The notes under the pieces: model-generated
What the model was told of the DNA's origin: nothing
Seen by the model: the letters and a program-made list of their open reading frames with translations, nothing else
Database searches by the model: none
Origin: Maribacter algicola
GTDB taxonomy: Bacteria > Bacteroidota > Bacteroidia > Flavobacteriales > Flavobacteriaceae
DNA: 64,000 nucleotides
NCBI RefSeq assembly: GCF_003933245.1
Contig: NZ_QUSX01000001.1
Coordinates: forward strand, 1,178,001 to 1,242,000
Reading direction: 5' to 3'
Made by a program: the position numbers and the translations under genes
Shown here: positions 45,577 to 55,877 of the stretch, piece after piece
Layout of the letters: every line of letters begins with the position of its first letter
How positions within the stretch are numbered: the first letter of the stretch is position 1

Positions 45577-46514
45577 TAAAAGCCGGGTTTCACCTTGTTC
45601 AAATATTCGTTTGCCTTTTCCGTATTCCCCATGGCACCGTACACCTCTGAAAGCTCCTTATAGATTTTATTCTCCAATACCGGGTCGTCAATAAGATAAT
45701 CCAAGGCCGTCTCCAAGGCTTCCTTTGCCTCCTTGGGAGTGTTGCCCATTTTAAGGGCGACTCCATTCGCATAGTACAAAAAAGGCTGTAGGGGATACTT
45801 TTCAAGAGCCTCCTCGGTTAGGATTAGAAGTGATTCTCCCTCACCGGTGTTGTCCAATAAATTCTGTATTCTATCCTGATACCCGCTCAAATCATCGGCA
45901 TCAATGCTCTTGTTTTCAGATATGCCAACCTTGTTCGTTATATTCCGTTGCTTTGCAATGGAATCGTTTATTTTGGATTGAAGGTAATCGGTTTTTGCCG
46001 TTTTCTCCAATTCCATCAATATGTTCTTCGCCTCTTGATAGTTTCCTAGTTCGTAATAAATAGTTGCCAGGTTCGATTTTAATTCCCGATTATTCCATGG
46101 AATCTGGTTCTTAATGGTGCTAACCGTTATGTTTTGGGCCTGCAAGGTTTCTGCCAAGGTGTTTGCATACCAGTAGTTTTCTGGGTCCTCCAAAACGGCT
46201 TCCTGCGCATATTCCTGGGCATTGATATACTGCTTGTCCAACAAATAGGATTTGGCAAGTTCAAAGGAAACCACCTCCTTTTCGGGTTCCAAGTTCTTGC
46301 ACTTTAAAAAAGCATTTATGGCCTTATCGTAATTTTGGATACCCTGTTGTTTTAGGCCTTCAAAAAAACTTTCCTGAAACTCATCGGAAAAATCCTCAAA
46401 AGATACCTCCGCACTCTCTTCCTCGGTGATGGGACCTTCTTCTTGAGACAAAACAATCCCCGGGGCAATAGTTGCTCCTAAAACAAATAGTAGCATTGGG
46501 ACTGATTTTTTCAA
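45576..46514 (-). CDS. Exported tetratricopeptide repeat protein
   Basis: The 312-residue protein has a signal peptide (5-23) and TPR helices through most of its length, for example QGIQNYDKAINAFLKCKNLE, YINAQEYAQEAVLEDPENY, YYELGNYQEAKNILMELE and the last pair YKELSEVYGAMGNTEKANEY. It is probably a periplasmic scaffold for envelope proteins encoded next to it. Translational coupling to DUF4292 is likely because stop and start overlap. Confidence 0.88.
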   Translation of the reverse strand: MKKSVPMLLFVLGATIAPGIVLSQEEGPITEEESAEVSFEDFSDEFQESFFEGLKQQGIQNYDKAINAFLKCKNLEPEKEVVSFELAKSYLLDKQYINAQEYAQEAVLEDPENYWYANTLAETLQAQNITVSTIKNQIPWNNRELKSNLATIYYELGNYQEAKNILMELEKTAKTDYLQSKINDSIAKQRNITNKVGISENKSIDADDLSGYQDRIQNLLDNTGEGESLLILTEEALEKYPLQPFLYYANGVALKMGNTPKEAKEALETALDYLIDDPVLENKIYKELSEVYGAMGNTEKANEYLNKVKPGF

Positions 46515-46566
46515 ACGTTTAAATTTTAGTAATTAATTGATAATAAATGAATTATAAAATTAAGAA

Positions 46567-46633
46567 TCCCGATGGCTATCGGGACAACCACTCGCTGAAC
46601 TCGTTCTCTCATTATCCCGATAGTTATCGGGAT
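46567..46633. repeat. Paired TCCCGAT hairpins
   Basis: Two palindromes, TCCCGATGGCTATCGGGA (46567-46584) and ATCCCGATAGTTATCGGGAT (46614-46633), lie 29 bases apart between dut and the TPR gene. They lack T-runs, so they look like a paired repetitive hairpin element rather than a plain terminator. Confidence 0.7.
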
Positions 46634-46694
46634 TAAACATTCCCTTCTATGAAGAAATTTTTAAAATTTTTTAATGCTCGTTTCATTCGTAGCT

Positions 46695-47129
46695 CTATTT
46701 TACTCCTGTACTGCCAAAACCCCCGGCTCCTCTAAGGGTTTCAGAAAGTTCTTCAACCGGTTCCCATTCTGCACGTTCATGCTTGGCTATCACCATCTGG
46801 GCAATACGTTCCCCGTTTTCAATGGTAAATTCTGTGTTAGAAAGGTTTACCAGAATTACGCCTACCTCTCCCCTATAATCCGCATCAATCGTGCCAGGAG
46901 CATTTAAGACCGTAATTCCCTTTTTAGCCGCCAAGCCGCTTCTAGGACGCACCTGAGCCTCGTAGCCAATGGGCAGCTCCATAAAAAGCCCTGTTTTTAT
47001 AATGGCCCTTTCCAATGGTCTAAGGGTAATAGGCTGGTCAATATTGGCCCGAAGGTCCATTCCGGCCGAGGCCTCCGTTTCATAGTGGGGCAATTCGTGA
47101 TTCGATTTATTAATGATCCTAATCTTCAT
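46695..47129 (-). CDS. dut: dUTP diphosphatase
   Basis: The 144-residue trimeric enzyme has all five motifs: [38 protein letters not shown] and the C-terminal [10 protein letters not shown] that closes over the site. It hydrolyses dUTP to dUMP and keeps uracil out of DNA. It begins 18 bases after the flippase gene and is followed by the paired hairpins. Confidence 0.97.
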   Translation of the reverse strand: MKIRIINKSNHELPHYETEASAGMDLRANIDQPITLRPLERAIIKTGLFMELPIGYEAQVRPRSGLAAKKGITVLNAPGTIDADYRGEVGVILVNLSNTEFTIENGERIAQMVIAKHERAEWEPVEELSETLRGAGGFGSTGVK

Positions 47130-47147
47130 TTCTACCTACTTATATTT

Positions 47148-48605
47148 TCATTTAACAAATACCTTCTTCAAATTATCGATTTCCAATTTATAGACCAATC
47201 CTAAGAAAATCAGTAATAATGGAATCCCCACAAATAAATTTCTTTCAAAGATATAGAAGGAAATGATGGAAAACAGTATGGATATTCCTAAGTAAAATAT
47301 AATTTTTCTAAAATTATAAGGGATGGGATAGTACATCCGACCAAAATAGAAGGATAATAACATCATGGTACCATAGGCCACCAAGGTGGCAATGGCAGAG
47401 GCCACATAACTGAAATATTGTATCAAGACTACATTAATAATAATGGTGAGAACGGCCCCTATCATTGAAATGTAGGCACCAAACTTTGTCCTATCGGTTA
47501 CCTTGTACCACACTGAAAGATTGTGGTAGATTCCTAAGAAAAAACTGGCCAAAATTATAATGGGAACGACCGACATGGCGTCCCAATAGGAACTATCCAA
47601 GACGAACAATTGCTTTAATACATCGGCAAAAACCACTACGGCCAAAAGAATGATACTCCCAAGCACGACAAAGTAGTTGGTAATCTGGGCATAAGCCTTT
47701 TGTGGGTTTTTGGTATCGGAATGGCTAAAGAAAAAAGGTTCTATGCCCATTCTAAAAGCAGTGGCGAACAAGGTCATGAACAAAGCCAATTTATAACATG
47801 CCGCATATTTGCCCATCTCACTTTTGGCGATATCAGGCGGGAGTAATTCGGACAACAAATACTTGTCGAAAACTTCATTTATGGTAAAAGCGATACCAGC
47901 TATCATTACCGGCATGGCATAGGCAATCATCCTCTTCCATAAATCCATATCGAAGACATAGGGTCTTCTCAAGTAGATTTTCAGCATCAACAAAAGGGTG
48001 GCCGCACTGGCGATAACATTGGATATCAATATGTACGAAATCTCAAAATCCGGAACAAACAACTTGTTGAACACTCCTTCCCCACTTTCTGCCGCCAATG
48101 ATGGGAGAAGTATCAGAAAAAATAGATTTAAACCCAAGTTTAAAGCCACGTTTATAGTTTTTACAATAGCATACCGCATAGGTTTCTCATTTGCGCGTAA
48201 CCAGGCAAAAGGAACAATGACCAGTGCGTCCAAAACCAGTATACTCAGGACAAAATTCATATACCTAGGCTCAATGTTCAGTGCCGTTGCCAAGGCGGAT
48301 TTAAACAAAAGACCTATCAGCAGAAAAATAAACGAGGACACCCCCAGGGAAAGTAAGGAAGTGCTTACTACCTTTTTTTTGTTCTCCGAGTCCTTATAAA
48401 ACCTAAAAAAAGCCGTTTCCATACCATAGGCCAAGAAAATATTGAAGATGGCAAACCAAGTAAAAATAAGGGTCACTTCTCCATACGTTCCCGGTGACAT
48501 GACCGAGGTATAAATGGGTACCAAAAGGAAGGACAACATCCGCGGGAGCACGGTTGCCAAGCCATAAATCGCCGTTTGTTTAAAAAGTTTTTTAAGCGGA
48601 TTCAA
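47148..48605 (-). CDS. Polysaccharide/oligosaccharide flippase (MATE/Wzx-like)
   Basis: The 485-residue protein has 12-14 predicted membrane helices and the N-terminal LKKLFKQTAIYGLATVLPRM pattern typical of flavobacterial lipopolysaccharide biosynthesis flippases. It would move lipid-linked sugar units across the inner membrane. It is the first gene of a group with dut and the envelope genes. No glycosyltransferases are nearby, so the glycan is unknown. Confidence 0.88.
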   Translation of the reverse strand: MNPLKKLFKQTAIYGLATVLPRMLSFLLVPIYTSVMSPGTYGEVTLIFTWFAIFNIFLAYGMETAFFRFYKDSENKKKVVSTSLLSLGVSSFIFLLIGLLFKSALATALNIEPRYMNFVLSILVLDALVIVPFAWLRANEKPMRYAIVKTINVALNLGLNLFFLILLPSLAAESGEGVFNKLFVPDFEISYILISNVIASAATLLLMLKIYLRRPYVFDMDLWKRMIAYAMPVMIAGIAFTINEVFDKYLLSELLPPDIAKSEMGKYAACYKLALFMTLFATAFRMGIEPFFFSHSDTKNPQKAYAQITNYFVVLGSIILLAVVVFADVLKQLFVLDSSYWDAMSVVPIIILASFFLGIYHNLSVWYKVTDRTKFGAYISMIGAVLTIIINVVLIQYFSYVASAIATLVAYGTMMLLSFYFGRMYYPIPYNFRKIIFYLGISILFSIISFYIFERNLFVGIPLLLIFLGLVYKLEIDNLKKVFVK

Positions 48606-48685
48606 GCAACTTAGATTGAAGTGTTAAATGTACCTATTTACCTTCGTTATACAAAGTTGGATTTCCCCCCAATCAACACATTTGT

Positions 48686-49930
48686 TCAATCCTCAACTTG
48701 AACCGGGGCCTGCTCATCAGAGAGTTCCAGTCGTTTCATGGCAATAAATGCCATTAAAAACGCCAACAACAAGAAAAAGGCGGCTAATGTATAGGGCGCA
48801 CCAGGATAGTAGATACCTCCGCCGGGACGTATAAAAAAGTAGAATACCGGCGAGAAAACCAACTGACCCAAAATTGCGGTAATGCTCACAAGACCTGTGA
48901 TGGAACCTTGGAGGTTTCCCTGTTCCTTTTCGGAAACTTGGTTGGAAATGATTCCCTGTACCGTTGGACCGGCAACCCCACCTAGGGCATAGGGAATCAA
49001 AAAGGCATATAACATCCATGGTTCCGAAGCCAGGGAAAATAAGAACATGCCAACGGTCCAAAGTAAAAAACCGACCGTGACCACAAATCGCTTTCCAAAC
49101 TTCTTGACCAAGACACCTACCAATACTCCTTGAACGATGGCCACTAATAGCCCTACTACCATTAACGACACCCCTATCTCCTTAGGGCTCCAATTATAAC
49201 GCTCAATTCCGTAGTAAGACCATGTGGAGGGTAGGGCCTGACCGGCCAAATTCGCCAGAAAAAAAGCAAAAATAAGTAGAAGCACCCCCTTGTATTTCCG
49301 GAGGGCTAACAAGGACACCCCTGGAATCATTTTTGTAAGGTTGATAGCCCTTCTATATTCCGGTGTTAAAGATTCAGGCACGAAAAACAATCCGAACAGG
49401 AAATTCGCAAAGGTCAGTCCCGCGGCGATGTAAAAGGGTAGGCGGATGTCGATTTCCCCGAAAAAACCGCCCACGCCCGGACCAATGATAAAACCCAGAC
49501 CAAAAGCGGCACCGATCAATCCAAAGTTCTTTGCCTTGTTTTCCTTGGTACTGACATCGGCAATATAGGCCGATGCCACCGTAAAACTAGCACCGGTAAT
49601 ACCGGCCAAAAATCTTCCCAAGAACAACCAGATAATACTTGGTGCCCAGGCATGGATCAGGTAATCGATACTTAAACCCAGCAATGCCAGTAAAAGAATA
49701 GGGCGCCTTCCAAACTTATCCGAAATCTCCCCTAAAACGGGTGAGAACAAAAATTGCATCCCTGCGAATGCCGTAGTCAACCACATTCCGTAGATGACGG
49801 CCATGGCCGTCCCCTCACCGGTCAGTTCCATAATTAGGTCGGGGATAATGGGCAGAATGATGCCAATTCCTATGACATCGACCAAAATGGTGACGAAAAT
49901 AAAAAGTAAGGCCGATTTTCTTGATTTCAT
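48686..49930 (-). CDS. MFS transporter, TCR/Tet-like
   Basis: The 414-residue protein has 12 membrane helices. The first helix [20 protein letters not shown] and the loop motif [14 protein letters not shown] match the TetA/TCR drug-proton antiporter group. It probably exports a drug-like or metabolic compound; resistance to tetracycline is not implied. It is a single gene between the flippase group and the ATP synthase terminator. Confidence 0.9.
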   Translation of the reverse strand: MKSRKSALLFIFVTILVDVIGIGIILPIIPDLIMELTGEGTAMAVIYGMWLTTAFAGMQFLFSPVLGEISDKFGRRPILLLALLGLSIDYLIHAWAPSIIWLFLGRFLAGITGASFTVASAYIADVSTKENKAKNFGLIGAAFGLGFIIGPGVGGFFGEIDIRLPFYIAAGLTFANFLFGLFFVPESLTPEYRRAINLTKMIPGVSLLALRKYKGVLLLIFAFFLANLAGQALPSTWSYYGIERYNWSPKEIGVSLMVVGLLVAIVQGVLVGVLVKKFGKRFVVTVGFLLWTVGMFLFSLASEPWMLYAFLIPYALGGVAGPTVQGIISNQVSEKEQGNLQGSITGLVSITAILGQLVFSPVFYFFIRPGGGIYYPGAPYTLAAFFLLLAFLMAFIAMKRLELSDEQAPVQVED

Positions 49931-49973
49931 AGAAGGAACAAAAGTCGGAAAAATTAGTCTTCATTTTATTAAA

Positions 49974-50001
49974 AAAACCCCTACGTTTCCGAAGGGGTTT
50001 T
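49974..50001 (-). terminator. Terminator of the ATP synthase operon
   Basis: AAAACCCC (49974-49981) pairs with GGGGTTTT (49994-50001) around a 12-base loop. On the minus strand it ends with a T-run (49977 to 49971) 22 bases after the atpG stop. Confidence 0.88.
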
Positions 50002-50022
50002 AAATATACTTGATATGTCTAA

Positions 50023-50883
50023 TTAGTTGTTCAAAGCCTCGGCTCCTCCTACAATCTCTAGGATTTCATTGGTAATGGCCGCTTGTCTTGCTTTGTTATA
50101 CGTCAATTTCAATTGATCCCGCAATTCCTTAGCGTTGTCCGTTGCTTTGTGCATGGCCGTCATTCGTGCCCCATGCTCACTGGCAAAGGAATCCCTTATC
50201 GCCTTGTATAACTGTGTTTTGAGCGATTTAGGAATCAATTGCTCCACGATTTCGGCTTTGGAAGGCTCGAACATATAGTCGGAATTACTTCCTTCCTCAC
50301 CTTCCGCAGGAATAATCGGTAAGAATTGTTCCGTCATGACCAACTGGGTAGCCGCATTTTTGAATTTGTTATATACGATATCAATACGATCATATTCCCC
50401 TTTGGCAAACTTCTCCATCAAAGCTTCTGCGATTTCAGCAACATTGTCAAAGGTGAGATCATCGAAAACTCCGCTTTGATTTGAAATGACATTAGATCGT
50501 TTCTTAAGGTAATCATTTGCCTTTTTCCCAATGGCCATGAAATCGACCTGCTTACCTCCATAAACGTTTTCCAAAAGATGGGTACTTTGCTTTAGGATGT
50601 TTGTATTGAACGCACCACAAAGACCACGATTTGAAGTAATGGCAACCACCAAAACCTTATTAACGGTTCTGTTGCTTGCATATACACTACCAGAATCACC
50701 TTCCAAGCTTGCGCTAAGATTCTGCAGAAGCTCAGTAAGCTTATCCGCATAGGGTCTCATGGCGGTAATCGCATCCTGGGCCTTTTTCAACTTTGCCGCA
50801 GATACCATTTTCATGGCACTGGTAATCTGCATAGTTGAAGAAACCGATGTAATCCTGTTACGTATTTCCTTTAAATTGGCCAT
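50023..50883 (-). CDS. atpG: F1F0 ATP synthase gamma subunit
   Basis: The 286-residue central stalk starts MANLKEIRNRITSVSSTMQI and ends RQAAITNEILEIVGGAEAL, both diagnostic of gamma. TSNRGLCGAFNTNI is also conserved. It rotates inside the alpha3-beta3 ring and couples proton flow to ATP synthesis. It is the last gene of atpBEFHAG here; atpD and atpC do not follow it. Confidence 0.97.
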   Translation of the reverse strand: MANLKEIRNRITSVSSTMQITSAMKMVSAAKLKKAQDAITAMRPYADKLTELLQNLSASLEGDSGSVYASNRTVNKVLVVAITSNRGLCGAFNTNILKQSTHLLENVYGGKQVDFMAIGKKANDYLKKRSNVISNQSGVFDDLTFDNVAEIAEALMEKFAKGEYDRIDIVYNKFKNAATQLVMTEQFLPIIPAEGEEGSNSDYMFEPSKAEIVEQLIPKSLKTQLYKAIRDSFASEHGARMTAMHKATDNAKELRDQLKLTYNKARQAAITNEILEIVGGAEALNN

Positions 50884-50974
50884 TCCTTAAAGTTCTAAAT
50901 TCTGAATTAAGAGTTATGAGTTTTTGACTATTGCAACCAAAATTCGTATTTACTCACCCTTCAGCATTCTTAAT

Positions 50975-52555
50975 TTACTTCTTATATTTCGCTGAAAGCT
51001 CTTTACATACCGTTGCAAGCGTATCCGTAACCTCATCGGTCAGTTTACCTGCTTTTAAGGTATCCAATACGTCCCTATGCTTGGCGTTCAAGAACTCCAA
51101 ATAGTCACGCTCAAACTCCTTTACCTTATCAACGGGAACATCGCGTAGCAAGTTCTTGGAACCGGCGTAGATGATAGCGATCTGATCTTCAACGGTAAAA
51201 GGGTCGTTCTGGGCTTGCTTCAATATCTCAACGTTCCTACGTCCTTTTTCGATTACGTTCAAGGTAGCCGCATCCAAATCGGAACCGAACTTGGCAAACG
51301 CCTCCAATTCACGGAACTGGGCTTGGTCCAACTTCAACGTACCAGCTACCTTTTTCATGGATTTGATCTGTGCGTTACCACCCACACGGGATACGGATAT
51401 ACCTACGTTGATTGCCGGTCTAACCCCTTGGTTGAACAAATCTTGCTCCAAGAATATCTGACCATCCGTAATAGAAATTACGTTCGTTGGAATATAGGCG
51501 GATACGTCACCTGCCTGTGTTTCGATAATAGGTAAAGCGGTCAAGGATCCGCCTCCCTTTACCATCGGTTTCAATACCTCCGGTAAATCGTTCATGTTCT
51601 TTGCGATACTATCGTCATTGATAATCTTCGCGGCACGCTCTAACAATCTGGAGTGTAGGTAGAAAACGTCCCCTGGATACGCCTCACGTCCCGGTGGTCT
51701 TCTCAACAACAAGGAAACCTCACGATACGCAACGGCTTGCTTGGACAAATCATCATAGATAATCAAAGCAGGACGACCGGTATCCCTAAAATATTCACCG
51801 ATGGATGCCCCGGCAAATGGAGCATATACCTGCATTGGAGCAGGGTCTGATGCATTGGCAGCAACAATCGTAGTATACGACATGGCACCTTTATCTTCCA
51901 ATGTTTGAGCAATCGCAGCAACGGTAGAGGCTTTTTGACCTACGGCGACATAGATACAATAGACTGGTTCTCCCGCATCGTAAAATTCCTTCTGGTTCAA
52001 AATAGTATCGATACAAACTGTAGTCTTACCAGTCTGACGGTCGCCAATAACCAACTCACGCTGACCCCTACCCACTGGAATCATGGCGTCGATGGCCTTG
52101 ATACCGGATTGCATCGGCTCGGTTACAGGCTCTCTATAGATAACGCCTGGTGCCTTACGTTCCAAGGGCATTTCATAGGTTTCACCAGTTATAGGTCCTT
52201 TGCCATCGATCGGGTTACCCAAGGTATCCACAACGCGGCCCACAATGCCTTCCCCAACTTTAATGGAGGCGATACGTTGTGTTCTCTTAACCGTGGCTCC
52301 TTCACCTACTGCTTTGGATGGTCCCAACAATACAACACCTACATTGTCCTCTTCCAAGTTCAAGACGATGCCTTCCAAGCCGCCTTCAAATTCTACTAGC
52401 TCACCGTATTGGGCATTTGCCAAACCGTAGACCCTGGCAATACCATCACCTACTTGCAATACAGTTCCTACTTCGTCCAAAGTAGCGGTTGCATCAAATC
52501 CTGATAATTGTTTCTTTAAAATTGCCGATACTTCTGCGGCTTTTACTCCTGCCAT
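50975..52555 (-). CDS. atpA: F1F0 ATP synthase alpha subunit
   Basis: The 526-residue subunit has the Walker A motif GDRQTGKT (171-178), [20 protein letters not shown] and the [20 protein letters not shown] region. It forms the non-catalytic nucleotide sites of F1. It lies between atpH and atpG with gaps of 65 and 91 bases. Confidence 0.98.
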   Translation of the reverse strand: MAGVKAAEVSAILKKQLSGFDATATLDEVGTVLQVGDGIARVYGLANAQYGELVEFEGGLEGIVLNLEEDNVGVVLLGPSKAVGEGATVKRTQRIASIKVGEGIVGRVVDTLGNPIDGKGPITGETYEMPLERKAPGVIYREPVTEPMQSGIKAIDAMIPVGRGQRELVIGDRQTGKTTVCIDTILNQKEFYDAGEPVYCIYVAVGQKASTVAAIAQTLEDKGAMSYTTIVAANASDPAPMQVYAPFAGASIGEYFRDTGRPALIIYDDLSKQAVAYREVSLLLRRPPGREAYPGDVFYLHSRLLERAAKIINDDSIAKNMNDLPEVLKPMVKGGGSLTALPIIETQAGDVSAYIPTNVISITDGQIFLEQDLFNQGVRPAINVGISVSRVGGNAQIKSMKKVAGTLKLDQAQFRELEAFAKFGSDLDAATLNVIEKGRRNVEILKQAQNDPFTVEDQIAIIYAGSKNLLRDVPVDKVKEFERDYLEFLNAKHRDVLDTLKAGKLTDEVTDTLATVCKELSAKYKK

Positions 52556-52577
52556 TTTTGTTCCTGTTTAAGATAAT

Positions 52578-52599
52578 CCCTTTGACTTAGCTCAGGGTA
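52578..52599. repeat. Dispersed degenerate repeat, copy 3
   Basis: CCCTTTGACTTAGCTCAGGG and two further bases form a third, more diverged member of the CYTTYGRCTnnGCTCAG repeat, in the atpH-atpA gap. Confidence 0.4.
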
Positions 52600-52620
52600 A
52601 ATTTCAATTATGAAATTTAA

Positions 52621-53160
52621 TTATAGACTGTTTGTAAATTCTCTTCTTAAATTGTTCAATTTATTGGATACACTTGCATCATACTGCAAATCCCCTACCC
52701 TCAAGATAAAACCACCAATAATGCTTTCATCGATTTTGTTCTCAATGGTCACCTCATTACCTGTAATGGAGGTAACCTTCTTTAACACTTGCTTTTCCAA
52801 GGAATCCGTCATGGGAACGGCCGTGGTTACATAAGCCACACCCTTTCCTTTTAAATCCTCATTAAGAATAATGTATTTTAGGGCCACTTCATTTAAAATT
52901 GAAATACGCTTATTGTCTATCAACATTGTCATCAACCCTTCAGAAATGGCATGTCCGTCTTTAAAAACGGCTTTAAGTACATCCTTCTTTGCCGATCCAG
53001 AAATTACTGGATTTGAAAGCATATCCCTAAGATCCTTACTTTCGGATATGGTACCAACTACATTGCGCATGTCCTTTTCAACAGCATCGGTCGCTTTATT
53101 ATCTATGGCCAAACCCAAAATAGCCTTGGCGTATCGTATTGCCGCTCTGGAATTACTCAT
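52621..53160 (-). CDS. atpH: F1F0 ATP synthase delta subunit
   Basis: The 179-residue stator subunit has the N-terminal helical domain (AAIRYAKAILGLAIDN) and the closing IDESIIGGFILRVGDLQYDA motif that defines delta/OSCP. It links the b subunits to the top of F1. It starts 3 bases after atpF. Confidence 0.96.
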   Translation of the reverse strand: MSNSRAAIRYAKAILGLAIDNKATDAVEKDMRNVVGTISESKDLRDMLSNPVISGSAKKDVLKAVFKDGHAISEGLMTMLIDNKRISILNEVALKYIILNEDLKGKGVAYVTTAVPMTDSLEKQVLKKVTSITGNEVTIENKIDESIIGGFILRVGDLQYDASVSNKLNNLRREFTNSL

Positions 53161-53163
53161 CGT

Positions 53164-53664
53164 TTAGTTCAATTTGATATCGCCTAGCATTTTTTCAACT
53201 AGCTTCAATTGTTTATCCTTTCCGGACAATTCCTCCTTGATAACTTTTTCGGCAATGGAAACAGATAGCTCCGCAACCTGACTCTTTATTTCCGCAACGG
53301 CGGCCTTCTTTTCACTCTCTATCGTAGCCTGTGCCTGCTTGATCATTTTATCACCCTCTATCTTCGCCTGCTCCTTGGAATCCGCGATCATTTTATCCTT
53401 AATTTCACGGGCCTCCTTCAACATAGCCTCACGCTCAGCACGGGCCTCCTGTAACATTCTGTCATTATCTGCTTGCAGGTTTTGCATCTCCGCCTTGGCT
53501 CTTTCTGCAGCGGCCAATGCTTCTTGGATACCGGTTTCCCTTTCATTTAAGGAATTTAGAATAGGTTTCCATGCAAATTTCACCAATAGGAATATTAGCC
53601 CTAACAATAAAATGGTCTGTACTATAAATAGACCTGGCGAAAAATCGTTTATTAATGTTTCCAT
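53164..53664 (-). CDS. atpF: F1F0 ATP synthase b subunit
   Basis: The 166-residue subunit has one N-terminal membrane helix (FIVQTILLLGLIFLLVKFAW) and a long charged coiled coil (RAKAEMQNLQADNDRMLQEA and onward). Two copies form the peripheral stalk. It sits between atpE and atpH. Confidence 0.96.
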   Translation of the reverse strand: METLINDFSPGLFIVQTILLLGLIFLLVKFAWKPILNSLNERETGIQEALAAAERAKAEMQNLQADNDRMLQEARAEREAMLKEAREIKDKMIADSKEQAKIEGDKMIKQAQATIESEKKAAVAEIKSQVAELSVSIAEKVIKEELSGKDKQLKLVEKMLGDIKLN

Positions 53665-53754
53665 TTATTTTTGAATTTTAATACGAATCAATGATTAAAA
53701 AAACACTTCCTGCAACCAACCGTTGCAGGAAAATGCTTTCTTGGCTTAACGTTC

Positions 53755-53961
<207 letters not shown>

Positions 53962-53978
53962 TTAAATTAAAAACACTC

Positions 53979-55157
53979 TTAAATAAAATCTGCCCTCACA
54001 TCTTCTTCGTCCGGAATTTCATGACCTTCGGCATCGTGATGGTGTTCATGGTCATGTTCGGCCACCGCCATCCCAATGAACAATGCTGAAAGCATCGTAA
54101 AAATATAGGCCTGTAAAAAGGCGACCAATACCTCGATAAGGGTTATGAAAAACGACAGTATCAATGAAAGTCCGGTAGCTCCCGCCACTCCCAAACTATC
54201 CTTAAGGGTAAACATGATGGCAATCAAGCTCATTACCACAATGTGCCCGGCAGAAATGTTGGCGAACAATCGGACTAACAATGAAAATGGTTTGATCAAA
54301 AAAGCACCTGCCAATTCGATAATGGCCAGAACCGGTCTAATCAACACAGGAACCCCAGGCATCCACAACATGTGCATCCAATAGTCCTTGTTTCCGCTAA
54401 ACGTGTAAATAATCAATGTAAGTATGGCCAAAGCGGCAGTAACGGCCAACTGTCCCGTAACATTGAATCCGAAAGGTGTAAGTCCTAATAGGTTCAGTAT
54501 CCATATAAAAAAGAATACGGTCAAAAGATACCCTGTAAATTGTCTGTATTTTTTCTCGCCGATATTCGGTTTGGCGATTTCGTCCCTAACATAAATGACC
54601 AAAGGTTCCAATACACGGCCAAAACCTGTGGGTACGCTTTTGTTTTTATACTGTCTGGCCAAAGAGGAGAAGGCCCACAACATGAACAATCCAACCAATA
54701 GAATTCCAACAACACTTTTTGTTATGGAAAAATCCAACACCTTGTGTGCATTGGTCGCGTGATGGCTCTCATCCAGGTTTACCGATGTGGCACCAGCTTC
54801 CAACTCGTAAATTTTACTGTGCAGTTTTACAAATTTGGAACCGTTTTTTTCCACGATTACCTCGCCATTGTCATCGTGATGAAATTCAGAGGACATAAAA
54901 GTAGCCAAACCATTACTGGACCAAACGATTACGGGAAGAGGGAAACCCACATGTTTTCTTTCGCCTTCAGCGTTTGTATAGGAGAACAAATGGAAGTCGT
55001 GGGAGTCCTTGATGTGGTGATTTATATATTCAGATACTTCCTCTTTCGTGTCAACAGCACCTTCATCTTGACCTTCGGAGAACGCAAAACTTTGGAGTGA
55101 ACTTACTATTGCCGTAAACAATACCAGATTTCTTATCACTTTGGAAACTTCCTTCAT
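53979..55157 (-). CDS. atpB: F1F0 ATP synthase a subunit
   Basis: I start at 55157 because it gives a signal peptide (VIRNLVLFTAIVSSLQSFAF); the frame runs 17 residues further, into the promoter region. The 392-residue protein has a periplasmic N-terminal extension of about 130 residues, known in Bacteroidota, then the membrane half-channel helices, with an essential Arg in the LLVRLFANISAGHIV helix. The His/Asp/Glu-rich end (AEHDHEHHHDAEGHE) may bind metal. First gene of atpBEFHAG, with its own promoter. Confidence 0.94.
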   Translation of the reverse strand: MKEVSKVIRNLVLFTAIVSSLQSFAFSEGQDEGAVDTKEEVSEYINHHIKDSHDFHLFSYTNAEGERKHVGFPLPVIVWSSNGLATFMSSEFHHDDNGEVIVEKNGSKFVKLHSKIYELEAGATSVNLDESHHATNAHKVLDFSITKSVVGILLVGLFMLWAFSSLARQYKNKSVPTGFGRVLEPLVIYVRDEIAKPNIGEKKYRQFTGYLLTVFFFIWILNLLGLTPFGFNVTGQLAVTAALAILTLIIYTFSGNKDYWMHMLWMPGVPVLIRPVLAIIELAGAFLIKPFSLLVRLFANISAGHIVVMSLIAIMFTLKDSLGVAGATGLSLILSFFITLIEVLVAFLQAYIFTMLSALFIGMAVAEHDHEHHHDAEGHEIPDEEDVRADFI

Positions 55158-55195
55158 TATTTCTTTATCAAAAATTATGCTTCTGAAAATTTGCG

Positions 55196-55225
55196 CAAAA
55201 GTAGTCAATCTAGATGTAATACAAA
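55196..55225 (-). promoter_or_regulatory. Bacteroidota-type promoter of the atpBEFHAG operon
   Basis: On the minus strand TTTG (55225 to 55222) is followed after 18 bases by TACTTTTG (55203 to 55196), an exact TAnnTTTG match. Transcription would start near 55189, about 32 bases before the atpB start. Confidence 0.72.
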
Positions 55226-55251
55226 GAATTTTAAAGGCTTAAAATTCGACC

Positions 55252-55635
55252 TTATTTTTTGCGCATGATTTTTGAAACAAAAATGACTTCCAAAGTCAAG
55301 AATATAAAAATAGGAAGTAGCATCATAGCCCTGTAAAAATGGGGAAGTGGTTGATCTCCCATGAGTTGCGGAAAGAACATAGTGGTAAAAACCACAATCT
55401 TGAAAACTAACATCCCGATATACAAAAAACCCAATTGTTCAAAGACTTTTTGATTTTTTGAAAGGATTTGAAAGGCAATTACCAACAGTAAAGAGAAGAA
55501 AAAATGGAATATATAGGACTGTTCCAACAACTGTAAAAAGTCAGTTTCCAGGTCCATCAAAAACGTTTGGCCCAAAAAAGAAATCGTGCCCACTATTGTG
55601 AACACGATCGCATATAAAAGTATCTTTTTGAACAA
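55252..55635 (-). CDS. Small membrane protein of the ATP synthase locus (DUF6168-like)
   Basis: The 127-residue protein has four hydrophobic segments (about 4-22, 41-60, 68-90, 102-122) and no motif I can name beyond a resemblance to DUF6168. Its place between atpZ and atpB is where AtpI-type assembly proteins often sit, so a role in c-ring assembly is a reasonable guess. It ends 95 bases before the atpB start. Confidence 0.75.
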   Translation of the reverse strand: MFKKILLYAIVFTIVGTISFLGQTFLMDLETDFLQLLEQSYIFHFFFSLLLVIAFQILSKNQKVFEQLGFLYIGMLVFKIVVFTTMFFPQLMGDQPLPHFYRAMMLLPIFIFLTLEVIFVSKIMRKK

Positions 55636-55649
55636 TTCTACCTATTTGT

Positions 55650-55877
55650 TTAAGGTTTGTTTAAGGACATCACCTTTTTAATGACCAGATATATGGACAA
55701 AAATACGGCAAGTAATGTAATGGTGTCCTCTAAAAAGGTTTTTTGAAATTTTTCATCCAGCCAAGCGCCCAATAAATTCCCCAAATATATAGTTGCACCC
55801 ATTTGTATAGCAATCCCAGAAAGACTTGCTGCGGTGCGCAATAAATTGGAATCGTTACGAGGCTTTTGCTGGCTCAT
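55650..55877 (-). CDS. AtpZ/AtpI family membrane protein
   Basis: The 75-residue protein has two membrane helices with the conserved Gly-rich core (AIQMGATIYLGNLLGAWLDE). AtpZ/AtpI proteins assist assembly or magnesium supply of ATP synthase. It overlaps the bactofilin gene by 23 bases and is translated in another frame. Confidence 0.87.
   Translation of the reverse strand: MSQQKPRNDSNLLRTAASLSGIAIQMGATIYLGNLLGAWLDEKFQKTFLEDTITLLAVFLSIYLVIKKVMSLNKP

Noticed and set aside
51905..52399. Plus-strand frame of 164 codons
   Set aside because: It is antisense to the highly conserved atpA and has no family features.
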